Counted from the first letter of the stretch, positions 26,957-37,013 are shown. The stretch is DNA of 47,934 bases from Photobacterium sp. Ph5 (GCF_022129445.1 NZ_JADQAQ010000038.1:1-47934); one strand, 5' to 3'. Translations and numbers: made by a program. Notes: generated from the sequence alone by a model not told the origin.

Positions 26957-28840
26957 ATGGTCGCCAGCGGAAATACCTACAAAGAGAAAGTCTCACAGCT
27001 GATTAGCTGGGGACATTGGTTCAGTTTCTTTAATATCATCGCCGCCATGCTATTGGGTACGCGATATATTACACATTCAGACTGGCCAGCAACGCTGATC
27101 GGGCAACTTTATCTTTTATTAAGTTGGGTTGGCCATTTCGGGTTTCTTGTTTTTGGCATCTATATTCTGATCATATTTCCAGCCAGCTTTTTGATACCTT
27201 CACAACGTTTAATGCGTTTATTTGGGGTATTAGTCAGCACTGTTGGTTTAACTGCCCTACTGCTTGATACTTATGCTTATCAAACAGTAGATTTACATTT
27301 AAGCCCATTAGTATGGGATTTATTGTTAAGTGGCGATAAGACAGAATTAAATGCTAGCTGGCAATATCTATTTGTCGTTGTTCCAGTCATCTTCCTCTTT
27401 GAGCTCATGTGCTCTGAGTGGGTATGGCGCAAACTTAGAAAGCTAACCCGTAAACATGTCGGCGGTCCAATCGCCCTTGTTTTTGGTGTTTGCTTTCTAG
27501 GTAGCCATCTAATTTATATCTGGGCAGATGCAAATTTATACCGTCCCGTAACCATGCAACGCTCTAATTTCCCTTTCTCTTATCCAATGACGGCAAAAAC
27601 CTTCATGGAAAAGCATGGTTTACTTGATCGACAAGAATACACAAAGCGCCGTGCTGAGCAAGGTGTGCAAAATAGCGAGCTTGTACGCTATCCAATCAGT
27701 AAGTTAAGCTTTAATGATCAAGGTACTGGCCAAAATCTAATGATCATCATGGTTGATAGTCTACGTAGTGATATGTTGACATCAACCGTTATGCCGAATT
27801 TAACAGCATTTGCTCAAAATAATCTAAATTTCACCGATAACTACAGTTCAAGTAATAGCGATTCAACTGGCGTATTTGGTTTGCTATACGGCTTGCCGAG
27901 TGGCTATGCCAATAGTATTCGCGCAGAGGAAAAGTCACCGGTATTACTTAATACATTGCAAGATCGCGGTTATCAATTTGGTTTATTCAGTGGCGAGAAT
28001 TTTGATTTACCGATTTATCGTGAAGCTATTTTTGTAAATACTAAACTAGCAGCAACGGACTCACTCCACTCTGATGACGTTGAAAGTGATTCACATGCAA
28101 TAAAAGATTGGAAGCATTGGTTTAACAAACAAAATTCCAATAAACCATGGTTTAGCTTCCTTGAATTGACCTCTGTTCAGCAGTTTAAAGAAGGTGAACA
28201 TTATAAGCCTCGTTTTACTCCCTCATTAGGTAGCAATGCCATTAATGAAAAAGGAGTGGATTCAACATTGCTGCTAAAAAACAGTTACCGTAATGCGGCC
28301 TACCATATCGATGAGATGCTTGGACGTGTATTTGCTCAATTAGAAGCAAAAGGTGATATGGCTAATACCATTGTCGTGATTGCCTCAAACCACGGTACTG
28401 AATTTAACGAAACAGGTAACAATACTTGGGGATCGGGCAGTAATTACAGCCAATACCAAATAAAAGTGCCACTGATCATTCATTGGCCTGATCATTCCGC
28501 GCAGGAAGTCACACGCTTAACCAGTAATTTAGATCTGGTACCGACACTGATGGAATCATTACTTAATGTGGCTTCAGCAAGCTCAAATTATAGTTCAGGC
28601 GTAAGTTTATTTGATCAAAATAATGATCGTCGCTGGTTATTAGCTGGAGATGACTCTGATATTGTTGTTGTTCAAAATAAACAAACAACCGTGGTTGATA
28701 AATACGGTAATTACAATGTTTATGGCAAAAATTACCAATTAGAAGATGAAGGTAAGCCAAAACTTTCAACATTAATGCAAGTCATGAATGAATTGAAACG
28801 TTTCTATGAACCCAAACATTATCAAGATAATGATAAGTAG
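26957..28840 (+). CDS. yejM: Inner-membrane cardiolipin/LPS homeostasis protein YejM (PbgA/LapC)
   Basis: 627-residue protein with five N-terminal membrane helices (about residues 20-190) and a periplasmic alkaline-phosphatase-fold domain from about residue 250. In enterobacteria it senses periplasmic lipopolysaccharide and controls LpxC proteolysis through LapB. It aligns with E. coli YejM from residue 1 (MVASGNTYKEKVSQLISWGHWF versus MVTHRQRYREKVSQMVSWGHWF), which fixes the start at ATG 26957 rather than the TTG at 26948. The metal-site region keeps MIIMVDSLRSDML and VIASNHGTEFNE but is probably non-catalytic, as in the family. It is about 40 residues longer than the E. coli protein. Confidence 0.95.
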   Translation: MVASGNTYKEKVSQLISWGHWFSFFNIIAAMLLGTRYITHSDWPATLIGQLYLLLSWVGHFGFLVFGIYILIIFPASFLIPSQRLMRLFGVLVSTVGLTALLLDTYAYQTVDLHLSPLVWDLLLSGDKTELNASWQYLFVVVPVIFLFELMCSEWVWRKLRKLTRKHVGGPIALVFGVCFLGSHLIYIWADANLYRPVTMQRSNFPFSYPMTAKTFMEKHGLLDRQEYTKRRAEQGVQNSELVRYPISKLSFNDQGTGQNLMIIMVDSLRSDMLTSTVMPNLTAFAQNNLNFTDNYSSSNSDSTGVFGLLYGLPSGYANSIRAEEKSPVLLNTLQDRGYQFGLFSGENFDLPIYREAIFVNTKLAATDSLHSDDVESDSHAIKDWKHWFNKQNSNKPWFSFLELTSVQQFKEGEHYKPRFTPSLGSNAINEKGVDSTLLLKNSYRNAAYHIDEMLGRVFAQLEAKGDMANTIVVIASNHGTEFNETGNNTWGSGSNYSQYQIKVPLIIHWPDHSAQEVTRLTSNLDLVPTLMESLLNVASASSNYSSGVSLFDQNNDRRWLLAGDDSDIVVVQNKQTTVVDKYGNYNVYGKNYQLEDEGKPKLSTLMQVMNELKRFYEPKHYQDNDK

Positions 28841-28861
28841 TCATTTATCATAAACTACAAA

Positions 28862-28898
28862 ATAAAAAGCAGCGTTTATTCATCGCTGCTTTTTATTT
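28862..28898. terminator. Bidirectional terminator after yejM
   Basis: AAAAAGCAGCG, a short loop and CGCTGCTTTTT, with U-tracts in both directions. It lies between yejM and the convergent small lipoprotein gene. Confidence 0.9.
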
Positions 28899-28899
28899 G

Positions 28900-29175
28900 T
28901 CAGTGATAACCATCCCTTGTCTCGTTATAACAATGTTCAAATCCATCTTGCCAACCATGGGTATATTTGCCTTGCTTTGCCATACGTTCAGGATCACGCC
29001 TAAAGCCTTTTTCATAGGTCATTTCATCAAGCGTTCTGCTGTGACAGCCGTCTTGATAACCATCAAGATAAGCGCGTGTAAACCCTAACTCAGATAGTTG
29101 TTGATGACGACTTGTCGAACACCCCATTAATATAAAATATAAACATAAATAAAAGAAAAGCGGGTAATATTTCAT
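28900..29175 (-). CDS. Small putative lipoprotein with repeated YxxG[YW] motifs
   Basis: About 91 residues from ATG 29175, supported by AAGGTGAG upstream; a GTG at 29184 would add three residues. A hydrophobic signal ends in a lipobox LMGC (cysteine near residue 19), so it is probably lipid-anchored. The mature part carries two similar motifs, AYLDGYQDGC and YTHGWQDGFEHC, with a weaker YEKGFRRD between them. It includes two further cysteines that could pair in the periplasm. I do not recognise the family; similar short lipoproteins occur in vibrios. It ends one base into the yejM terminator region. Confidence 0.75.
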   Translation of the reverse strand: MKYYPLFFYLCLYFILMGCSTSRHQQLSELGFTRAYLDGYQDGCHSRTLDEMTYEKGFRRDPERMAKQGKYTHGWQDGFEHCYNETRDGYH

Positions 29176-29445
29176 TATTAACACTCACCTTGTATTCTTT
29201 ACCCTTTTTACAGCTATTTGCTATAAAAATACCTGTATTTCACACAAGCATAGTGGTGAAAGCCCTTTTTTTGTGTCTAAATAAAAAGACAATTCAAGTC
29301 TCGTTCTGATCGCATTTTTAGCGCTTATTTTCAATAACAACACAAATTTGTGGGTTATATCGCGCCTATTTATTAGTGAATTGTTAAAATATAAACTGTT
29401 ATAAATATTAAAAATAAATTAGGCTCAATTGGAATTAATCCTTTA

Positions 29446-31065
29446 ATGAAAAAGCACGTTGATCTTTTTTATCAAAACATTACAAAGCAATGGGGAAATG
29501 CACATAGCTTACGTACTATATGTGAACTGACTTGCCGCAATCTTATGGAGTTTTTTGACGTTCATCATTGCCAGCTAATTGTGGCTTACAAAGGCCAATG
29601 GCAGTCTTTAGTACAAGTGAACGAAGCTGGTATTCAATACAGTTTTCCACCAGTTGTTATTTCAAAAGAAACCCATGCTGATATTTATTCATCGATCGTC
29701 GGGCAAAACAGTACTCAACCTTTCATTACCTCTAATTCTGATTTTCATCGTGCTTGGCTGCCATTACAACGTCGTGAACAACGTATCGGCTGGCTAATTA
29801 TAGATTTTCCTCATGCCGCGAAAGTCGATATTCAGGCATTAAGTCAATTGTGTACACTCCTTGCCACCGAAATTGATGCCGACCTTTTATCGCAAACAAT
29901 CAAGACAGAAAATAGCTGTCGCCGCCATGTAGAGCAAGAGTTAAGAAACAGTCAATACGAGCAAGATCTACTACTTGAGCAACTTCAAGCGATGCATAGT
30001 ATCTCGTTCATGTTATGGCGTACGAAATCAATCAAAGAAATGATCTTTATCGCCGTTGATGAAGGAAAAAAACAACTCGAAATTGATCGTATGGCTGTCT
30101 TTCTATTTGATAAACAATACCGCATGCATGGTACCTATGGTACAGACATTGCGGGTAATACCATTGATGAATATTATTTTGAGTCTGTGATCCCAGATCA
30201 ATGGTACGCCGCACGAACACTTGAAGAAAAAGAATATCTCGCCGTTCAAGAAAACACCCCACTTTATCACGACTTAAAGCAAGTTGGCTTTGGCTGGAGT
30301 GCCTATATTGCCTTATGGGATGAAGATACTCCAATAGGTTGGATTGCTTGCGATAATCTTTTAACAGGTCGTCCATTCCGTACTTATCACCACCAGTTAT
30401 TAAAACAGTACGGTTTTATCATTTCGCAGCATTTAGTTCGTCACCAGGCAGAAGATCGCCTCAAACGGCTCAATAGAGATCTTGAAAAACGGGTACTAAC
30501 CCGTACTGAAGAGCTCAATAACGTCAATAAAATGCTGGAAAAAATTTCTCGTCTTGATCCATTAACCAATATCGCTAATCGTCGCGTATTTGATGAATCG
30601 ATTGCTGATGAGTGGCGTCGAGCTGAAAGGCATCAGTTACCGATCTCTTTACTGATCATGGATATTGACCACTTCAAGCAATATAACGATCATTTAGGTC
30701 ATGATGCCGGTGACGTCTGCTTAAAGAAAATAGCCCATGGGCTGGCTGATATCGAAAAACGTGCGGGCGCTTTATTTGCTCGTTTCGGTGGTGAAGAGTT
30801 TGTCTTATTACTGCCAGGTCAAGACAGTAAAGCCGCTGTTTTTTCTGCGAAAAAGATCTTAACTACGATGAATGAAATGGCGTTGCCTTTCCCCGATAAT
30901 GAAGAGTCAGAAACGAAAACAAACCCAATAGTTACCCTCAGTATTGGTGTGAGCTCTATGATACCGACTCAAGGCAGTAATTATAAAATGCTATTTAATA
31001 CTGCAGATAAAGCCTTGTACCGTGCAAAAGGTGAAGGGAGAAACTGTTACAGGCTCTTACTCTAG
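29446..31065 (+). CDS. GGDEF-domain diguanylate cyclase with GAF-like sensor
   Basis: 539-residue protein. The first 370 or so residues are soluble and contain two GAF-like regions (about 20-155 and 190-340), separated by a helical linker. A coiled-coil (LNRDLEKRVLTRTEELNNVNKMLEKISR, about 345-372) leads to a C-terminal GGDEF domain with GGEEF at residues 448-452, so c-di-GMP synthesis from GTP is expected. The inhibitory-site position reads RAGA in place of RxxD, so product feedback may be lost. There are no membrane segments, so it should be cytosolic and sense a small molecule. It is a single-gene unit. Confidence 0.9.
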   Translation: MKKHVDLFYQNITKQWGNAHSLRTICELTCRNLMEFFDVHHCQLIVAYKGQWQSLVQVNEAGIQYSFPPVVISKETHADIYSSIVGQNSTQPFITSNSDFHRAWLPLQRREQRIGWLIIDFPHAAKVDIQALSQLCTLLATEIDADLLSQTIKTENSCRRHVEQELRNSQYEQDLLLEQLQAMHSISFMLWRTKSIKEMIFIAVDEGKKQLEIDRMAVFLFDKQYRMHGTYGTDIAGNTIDEYYFESVIPDQWYAARTLEEKEYLAVQENTPLYHDLKQVGFGWSAYIALWDEDTPIGWIACDNLLTGRPFRTYHHQLLKQYGFIISQHLVRHQAEDRLKRLNRDLEKRVLTRTEELNNVNKMLEKISRLDPLTNIANRRVFDESIADEWRRAERHQLPISLLIMDIDHFKQYNDHLGHDAGDVCLKKIAHGLADIEKRAGALFARFGGEEFVLLLPGQDSKAAVFSAKKILTTMNEMALPFPDNEESETKTNPIVTLSIGVSSMIPTQGSNYKMLFNTADKALYRAKGEGRNCYRLLL

Positions 31066-31075
31066 CTTCAATACA

Positions 31076-31107
31076 AAGTGGTTACTCACTCAATAACGTA
31101 ACCACTT
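31076..31107. terminator. Possible terminator between the GGDEF gene and topB
   Basis: AAGTGGTTAC and GTAACCACTT form a perfect 10-base stem between convergent genes, but there is no good T-run on either side, so termination efficiency is uncertain. Confidence 0.45.
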
Positions 31108-31124
31108 GGTGTCCTCTATATCTT

Positions 31125-33110
31125 CTATTTTTCTTTTGGCTTTCGTTTCCGCGTTGTTTTACCCGTAGTATTAGATGAAGATTTTGCACTTGCCGTTTTC
31201 TTTGAATATCGACGCTTCGCTCCCCCTTTGCTCCATTCGGGTGACTTTAGATCACGTAAGCTTTGCGGAATATCGGAGACTTTTACTTTTTCCATCAAGG
31301 TTGTGACTTGTATTTCTAATGTGCCCATAAACGGTTGATAAGCATATTTTTTATCTGCCATATCTTGCAATTGATGTTCCCAATGTGCCGTCATATCAGG
31401 ATACGTTGCTTCATTCGGCAAAGCATAAATTAAGCCGCGCCCTGCATCTGTTGCATGGATTGTTTTTCCTTGTCTGTGTAACAGTTGGCGTTTAAATAAA
31501 ATCTCTAAAATACCCGCACGCGTCGCTTCTGTGCCTAAACCATCAGTATCACGTAGAATTTTCTTTAATGAGGGATCAGAAACAAAGCGTGCTATCCCCG
31601 TCATTGCTTGCAATAAAGTCGCTTCCGTAAATGCTTTAGGTGGCTCCGTCATTTTGTCTTTAATTTCACCGTCACGGCAGGTTAATACCGTTCCTTTCGT
31701 CAATGGCGGCACTTTATCTGCCAGTTCGTTATCATCACCTTTATCATCTCGACCTAATAATACCCGCCAGCCCGCATCCATCAGTTGACGTCCTTTTGCT
31801 ACAAAGTGACCTTTAGCGATAGTAAAGACTAACTTAGCTTCCGCATAAATCGCTGCCGGGTAAAACTGCATCAAATATTGTCGAGCAACTAGTTGATATA
31901 CCTTCGCTTCACTAGGACTTAAACTCTGTGGACTCACCGCTTTTGGCGTTGGAATAATCGCATGGTGAGCATCCACTTTTTTATCATTCCATGCTTTGGA
32001 TTTTAATGATGTATTTGCGCCAGAAACCGCATTCGATAAGCTATTGTCAGTATTAGCAATAGCACGGCAAACCTCACCGGCCTGCTTGAAATGATCGTTA
32101 GGTAAATAGCGACTATCAGAACGTGGGTAAGTGATCACTTTATGCTTTTCGTATAACGACTGACAGGTACTTAACACATCAGCCGCACTCATGCCAAAGC
32201 GTTTAGCAGCATCAATTTGTAATGCAGATAAAGAGTAAGGCAAAGGCGCGGTTTGCTTGGTTTCTTTACGTTCTGATTCTGCGACTTCCGCAGGTTGCCC
32301 TTTTATACGACTCACCACATTTTCACAAAGCTGCCGACTGAGTATTCTTCCCTCTTCATCTTGATAAGGCTCGCAAGCTTTACTTGGCACCCACTTCGCA
32401 CAAATTTCTTGCTCAGCATAGGGAATTAGAGCAAATACATCATAAAAAGGCTTAGGAACAAAATTAGCAATTTCATCATCACGACGTACCACTAATCCTA
32501 ATATCGGTGTTTGTACTCGCCCAACAGACAATACTCCACGATAACCGCCTTTTTGTCCGAGTAATGTATAAGCTCGGGTCATGTTCATACCATAAAGCCA
32601 GTCAGCCCGAGAACGAGCTAATGCTGATACCGACAATGGTACAAAATCATGATTACTGCGCATGGAAGATAACGCTTTTTTAACCGCAGCAGGGTTAAGA
32701 TCAGAAATAAGTAACCGTAATGCAGTCTTTTTCTTTGTAGCCGATAATTTAGCGTAATCTATCACCTCATCCACCAGCAATTGCCCTTCACGATCAGGAT
32801 CGCCAGCATGGACAATTTCTGAAGCCGATTGTGCTAACTTTTTAATTACTGCTAATTGCTGTTTTGCTGCTTTACGAGGAATAAGCTGCCATTTTTCAGG
32901 AATTATTGGTAAATCATTTAAATCCCATTTTTTATAACGCTCGTTATAAGCATCAGGTTCGACTTGTTCAAGTAGATGCCCAATACACCACGTAACAATA
33001 TCGCCATTACCGACTTCGATATAACCATTATTATTTTTATGCGGTCGAGGAAGTACTGCGGCAATCGCCCTGCCTAAACTTGGTTTTTCTGCAATGTATA
33101 AACGGCTCAT
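31125..33110 (-). CDS. topB: DNA topoisomerase III
   Basis: 661-residue type IA topoisomerase that decatenates DNA and resolves replication intermediates through a 5'-phosphotyrosine bond. The catalytic tyrosine is Tyr328 (ITYPRSDSRYLP), matching the E. coli position. The Toprim acidic residues are Glu8 (IAEKPS) and the DPDREG motif at 104-109. SVGRVQTPILGLVVRRDDEI is also present. The C-terminus is lysine-, serine- and threonine-rich, as in E. coli. The start is ATG 33110; the upstream TTG would add one residue only. It is divergent from bax. Confidence 0.97.
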   Translation of the reverse strand: MSRLYIAEKPSLGRAIAAVLPRPHKNNNGYIEVGNGDIVTWCIGHLLEQVEPDAYNERYKKWDLNDLPIIPEKWQLIPRKAAKQQLAVIKKLAQSASEIVHAGDPDREGQLLVDEVIDYAKLSATKKKTALRLLISDLNPAAVKKALSSMRSNHDFVPLSVSALARSRADWLYGMNMTRAYTLLGQKGGYRGVLSVGRVQTPILGLVVRRDDEIANFVPKPFYDVFALIPYAEQEICAKWVPSKACEPYQDEEGRILSRQLCENVVSRIKGQPAEVAESERKETKQTAPLPYSLSALQIDAAKRFGMSAADVLSTCQSLYEKHKVITYPRSDSRYLPNDHFKQAGEVCRAIANTDNSLSNAVSGANTSLKSKAWNDKKVDAHHAIIPTPKAVSPQSLSPSEAKVYQLVARQYLMQFYPAAIYAEAKLVFTIAKGHFVAKGRQLMDAGWRVLLGRDDKGDDNELADKVPPLTKGTVLTCRDGEIKDKMTEPPKAFTEATLLQAMTGIARFVSDPSLKKILRDTDGLGTEATRAGILEILFKRQLLHRQGKTIHATDAGRGLIYALPNEATYPDMTAHWEHQLQDMADKKYAYQPFMGTLEIQVTTLMEKVKVSDIPQSLRDLKSPEWSKGGAKRRYSKKTASAKSSSNTTGKTTRKRKPKEK

Positions 33111-33276
33111 CAAAATCTTTATATGGCAGTGAATAATGCTGAAACTGTACCTAAAACCGCGCAGTGCAGCAAGAAATACTGGATATAAAACCAGTTGGCA
33201 ATGCCGCGTTTTGTTTCCTAAATGTGATAAAATACTTTTTAATCAATAGTACACAGCTGATTCATAAGAGAGATAA

Positions 33277-34056
33277 ATGCTTAATCTAAAAACATTGACC
33301 CCCGTATTCGCTGTTGTATTGCTGCTTGGCTTACTCTGGGTTGGGAAAGATTCATTACATAATTTTATTGAACATAACAATTTCAGCCATCCCGCCAAGC
33401 CAAACTTTGGTGCCTTCCTCAACATTGATGAAAAAAAGAAAGCCTTCTTTGACTATCTATACCCATTTGTTGAAGAAACTAATCAACAGATCTTAGAAGA
33501 TCGTCAACAACTAAAAATCCTGAGTAAAGATCCCGCCAAGATCGATATCGATAACGACTTAATTACAACGCTTAGTCAGCAATATGATCTGCCATTACCC
33601 AAAAAAACAATTACTCAGCAATGGCTAACAGAATTATTAAAACGCGTTAATATTATACCTGCACAATTAGTCCTCGCGCAGGCGGCATTAGAATCATCAT
33701 GGGGAACATCACGCTTTGCTGAAAAAGGAAATAGTTATTTTGGTGAATGGTGCTTTACCAAAGGGTGCGGTATTCCACCATTAGATGTTGATCTTGAGCA
33801 TTATCATGAAGTGAAACGTTTTCCTTCTGTCCATGCTGCAGTAGAGTCTTATTTTAATAATATAAATACCAATGATGCTTATAGTGAACTGCGTAATATT
33901 CGTGCAAAACTGCAACATGATCATCAACCGATCACCGCACAAGCATTAGTTCATGGCTTACTCGAATATTCACAAATTGGGCATCAATACATCCAACGCT
34001 TATTAGACTTGATAAACTCAAATAAAGATCTTATTCCTACTACGCCTACTTCATAG
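33277..34056 (+). CDS. bax: Bax-like glucosaminidase (peptidoglycan hydrolase) family protein
   Basis: 259-residue protein with one N-terminal hydrophobic signal-anchor (about residues 7-23), then a periplasmic domain of the N-acetylglucosaminidase (FlgJ/LytG-like) type. The likely catalytic glutamate is Glu139 in AQAALESSWGTSRFA, followed by GNSYFGEWCFTKGCGI, the conserved GN-hairpin; the two cysteines of this stretch may form a disulfide. The spacing and order match E. coli Bax (274 aa), whose exact physiological substrate is not established. Confidence 0.9.
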   Translation: MLNLKTLTPVFAVVLLLGLLWVGKDSLHNFIEHNNFSHPAKPNFGAFLNIDEKKKAFFDYLYPFVEETNQQILEDRQQLKILSKDPAKIDIDNDLITTLSQQYDLPLPKKTITQQWLTELLKRVNIIPAQLVLAQAALESSWGTSRFAEKGNSYFGEWCFTKGCGIPPLDVDLEHYHEVKRFPSVHAAVESYFNNINTNDAYSELRNIRAKLQHDHQPITAQALVHGLLEYSQIGHQYIQRLLDLINSNKDLIPTTPTS

Positions 34057-34060
34057 ATAT

Positions 34061-34108
34061 AAAAAAGCTGATCGTTAATGATAATATTAACTGATCAGCT
34101 TCTATTTC
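34061..34108. terminator. Bidirectional terminator between bax and selU
   Basis: A-run, AAGCTGATC-GTTAAT, a loop, ATTAAC-TGATCAGCTT with one bulged base, then a T-rich stretch. It lies between convergent genes. Confidence 0.75.
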
Positions 34109-34124
34109 ATGTTATCAAATCACA

Positions 34125-35216
34125 TTATGATTGCGCTTCAAACCATGCTTTTACCGCTTGATAATCACCACGAAAAACAATGCGGTCAGCTTTTTTACTC
34201 AGCTGATAGGTGTACATTGGATCGTAGTATTGTTCGAGTAGAGGCACCAGCCAACCATCATGTTCAGATACCGAACCGGTTGATTGCATCACGTTAATTG
34301 CATGCTTCTGCGCATCTAAAATTTCTTGATGACGCTCTAAACCTAAACGCTTACGGATATTAAACATACCTTTTTCAAGATATTCTGCAAACAAGATCCA
34401 GCCTTGCTCTTCGCCGTAATGGGTAACATAATCACGTTGCATGGTGATCACATAATCATCCAATAAACGACCTAAACGCACTTCTATTGGATCTTCAATA
34501 ACAGCGATGGGTGCTTGTTTCATCGAAGCTTGAAGTGATAATGGCACCATCACGCAGCCAATACTTTTGCCTTCATCCTCATAGATAAAACGTTCAACAC
34601 CACGTGCCTGTTTTTTCAACATTTGAACAGCTAAGTCATTTTCAAAGGCGATTTGAGTACGTTGTGGTGTCACAAATCGACCAAATGAAGAGCCACGGTG
34701 ATGCGCGGCACCTTCAAGATCAATGCCGTTTGTAAGCTCATTGACCATAATGGTTTTGCCATTACCTGTATTACCCGCCACAATGGCTGTCGGCTTTTGT
34801 GCGATTTCTTCTATCGTATCAATTAAGAATCGACGAAGCGCTTTATAGCCACCTGTAATAAACGGGAAATCAATCCCCGCTTCTTTGAGCCATTGTTGGG
34901 TAATTTGAGAGCGTAAACCACCACGAAAACAGTATAAGTATCCCTGTGGGTTCGCTTCACAAAATGCTTTCCACTCGGCAACTCGCTGCGCTTTCACTTC
35001 ACCATGAACTAATTCATGACCCAGTTTAATCGCTTCTTGTTGGCCTTTGTTCTTATAACATGTACCTACTGCTGCACGTTCATCATCCGTCATCAAAGGA
35101 CGACTAACAGAAGTAGGAAATGCGCCTTGAGCGAACTCAACGGGCGCACGCATATCCATTAACGGTGTATCATTAATAAACAGACTGCGAAAATCTTCGC
35201 AATTGGGACGTTGCAT
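34125..35216 (-). CDS. selU: tRNA 2-selenouridine synthase SelU (MnmH)
   Basis: 363-residue enzyme that converts 2-thiouridine to 2-selenouridine at the wobble position of some tRNAs through a geranylated intermediate, using selenophosphate. An N-terminal rhodanese domain has Cys96 in YLYCFRGGLRSQ, and a C-terminal P-loop domain has GNTGNGKT at 148-155. The ATG at 35216 overlaps the selD stop by one base (TAATG); the TTG two codons upstream is unlikely. Coupling to selD puts the selenium donor and the tRNA-modifying user in one unit. Confidence 0.95.
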   Translation of the reverse strand: MQRPNCEDFRSLFINDTPLMDMRAPVEFAQGAFPTSVSRPLMTDDERAAVGTCYKNKGQQEAIKLGHELVHGEVKAQRVAEWKAFCEANPQGYLYCFRGGLRSQITQQWLKEAGIDFPFITGGYKALRRFLIDTIEEIAQKPTAIVAGNTGNGKTIMVNELTNGIDLEGAAHHRGSSFGRFVTPQRTQIAFENDLAVQMLKKQARGVERFIYEDEGKSIGCVMVPLSLQASMKQAPIAVIEDPIEVRLGRLLDDYVITMQRDYVTHYGEEQGWILFAEYLEKGMFNIRKRLGLERHQEILDAQKHAINVMQSTGSVSEHDGWLVPLLEQYYDPMYTYQLSKKADRIVFRGDYQAVKAWFEAQS

Positions 35217-36250
35217 TAGCAAACCTCGATTAAGGTATCGCCATCCATCGGCTCTAACTCACCAATCGCTTCCAGCAAAATGTCATATTTCTTCGCAATT
35301 TCAATTAGTTCAGCTTCACATTCAGGTGTTGCCGCTAATAATAAACCACCCGATGTTTGTGGATCGCACAATACCGCTTTTTGCTGCGCAGTCATCTCAC
35401 CCAATTTACTACCGTAGCTCATGAAGTTACGCTCAGTACCGCCAGGCACACAACCCTGCTCAATGTACTCATACACGCCAGGTAACGTTGGTACTTTATC
35501 AAACCACAGTTTTGCTTTTAAGTTACTGCCTTCACAGATCTCAGTTAAGTGACCCATTAAGCCAAAACCAGTGACATCGGTGAGTGCTTTAACACCCGCA
35601 ACATCAGCAAAATCTGCGCCCGGTTTATTTAATTTGCACATCCAATCGCGTGCCAATCCTTGGTGCTCATCAGCCAACTTAGATTTCTTTTCTGCTGTCG
35701 TTAATACACCGATACCGAGAGGCTTAGTGATATACAGCTTACAGCCTGCTTCTGCACTGTCATTACGCTTCACACGAGCAGTATCAACAATACCTGTAAC
35801 AGCAAGACCAAAAATTGGCTCAGGAGCATCAATAGAGTGACCGCCCGCAAGTGAAATTCCCGCTTCGCGGCATACAGAGCGACCGCCTTCAATTACCTGT
35901 TGAGCAATTTCAGGGGCTAAAATGTTGACAGGCCAACCTAGAATAGCAATCGCCATAATAGGCTTACCGCCCATCGCATACACATCGCTGATCGCATTCG
36001 TTGCGGCAATACGACCGAAATCAAATGGGTCATCCACGATAGGCATGAAGAAGTCGGTAGTACTTATCACTGATGTGCCATTACCTAAGTCATAAACGGC
36101 AGCATCATCTTTACTTTCATTACCCACCAAAAGGTTAGGATCTGAGAATGGGGCTAACTGGGTGCGTAAAATGGTGTCGAGAACTTGGGGAGAAATTTTA
36201 CAACCACATCCGGCACCGTGACTGTATTGGGTTAGGCGAACATTTTCCAT
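35216..36250 (-). CDS. selD: Selenide, water dikinase (selenophosphate synthase)
   Basis: Produces selenophosphate from selenide and ATP, the donor for selenocysteine and selenouridine. 344 residues. The catalytic Cys15 and Lys18 lie in [10 protein letters not shown]; here position 15 is an ordinary cysteine codon, not selenocysteine. [11 protein letters not shown] and [10 protein letters not shown] supply metal-binding aspartates. I set the start at ATG 36250, with GGAG upstream, giving [16 protein letters not shown] in line with E. coli; the longer frame upstream adds an unrelated 42 residues. No selA/selB or selenoprotein gene lies in the window. Confidence 0.96.
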   Translation of the reverse strand: MENVRLTQYSHGAGCGCKISPQVLDTILRTQLAPFSDPNLLVGNESKDDAAVYDLGNGTSVISTTDFFMPIVDDPFDFGRIAATNAISDVYAMGGKPIMAIAILGWPVNILAPEIAQQVIEGGRSVCREAGISLAGGHSIDAPEPIFGLAVTGIVDTARVKRNDSAEAGCKLYITKPLGIGVLTTAEKKSKLADEHQGLARDWMCKLNKPGADFADVAGVKALTDVTGFGLMGHLTEICEGSNLKAKLWFDKVPTLPGVYEYIEQGCVPGGTERNFMSYGSKLGEMTAQQKAVLCDPQTSGGLLLAATPECEAELIEIAKKYDILLEAIGELEPMDGDTLIEVC

Positions 36251-36383
36251 GACACGCTCCAAAAAAGGGAAAGAGTCAGGGATTCTACTCCTGCCCCTAA
36301 CACCTGTCATCTTTAGAGCGAATATCACGCTATTTTTCCATTGATATAAATCAAAAATAGCGTTAAAAATAATCAACCCGAGC

Positions 36384-36433
36384 TAAAAAAGGTGACACCT
36401 CTCACGGTATTGTTCACTGAATAGGTATCACCT
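36384..36433 (-). terminator. Terminator of the ydjA-like gene
   Basis: On the minus strand AGGTGATACC pairs with GGTGTCACCT (one G-U), separated by about 22 bases and followed by TTTTTT. It begins about 30 bases after the nitroreductase stop. Confidence 0.7.
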
Positions 36434-36464
36434 CTTTAAAAAACAAGCCTGAAATGTTTAGTCG

Positions 36465-37013
36465 TTATAGGTATTCAACAAACTGAGTGAGATCGCGTTC
36501 ATGCAATTTTGCTTCACGGCATCCTGCAGAGCCGAGATATAAAAAGCCAACAATCATATCTTCCCCACTTATACCTAATGCTTCACGTACAACAGGGTGA
36601 TAGGCCCATGATCCCGTACGCCAAAACCCAGAAAAGCCTTGCGCGACAGCCGCCATTTGCATCGCTTGTACCGCACATCCGGCAGATAAATGTTGCTCAA
36701 TCACCGGCACTTTATGATCTTCTGTGACTTTACTCACCACGGTGATCACCATCGGTGCACGAAATGGTGCTTTTGACGCTTTTTCAATCACAAATTCTTC
36801 AAGATCATCAGCTTTAGCCGCAGTAACTAAAATATCAGCAAGACGCTGTAACCCATCACCTTGAGAAACAATAAAACGCCATGGCATTAAACCACCATGA
36901 TCAGGGGCACGTAGACCTGCACGAAAGATATTGTCTAATGCTTCGCCTTCTGGCGCTGGTGCCGACAACTTAGGAATTGAGCGGCGATTGAGTAATAGTG
37001 ATAACGCGTCCAT
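36465..37013 (-). CDS. ydjA: YdjA-type nitroreductase
   Basis: 182-residue flavin (FMN) oxidoreductase of the nitroreductase superfamily, near-identical in length to E. coli YdjA (183). It begins MDALSLLLNRRSIPKL, with RAPDHGGLMPWRF supplying part of the FMN site. The central KAPFRAPMVITVVSK and SAGCAVQAMQMAAVAQGFSGFWRTG motifs are also conserved. It would use NAD(P)H to reduce small electrophiles; the natural substrate is not known. It is separate from the downstream selD-selU unit because of its terminator. Confidence 0.93.
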   Translation of the reverse strand: MDALSLLLNRRSIPKLSAPAPEGEALDNIFRAGLRAPDHGGLMPWRFIVSQGDGLQRLADILVTAAKADDLEEFVIEKASKAPFRAPMVITVVSKVTEDHKVPVIEQHLSAGCAVQAMQMAAVAQGFSGFWRTGSWAYHPVVREALGISGEDMIVGFLYLGSAGCREAKLHERDLTQFVEYL

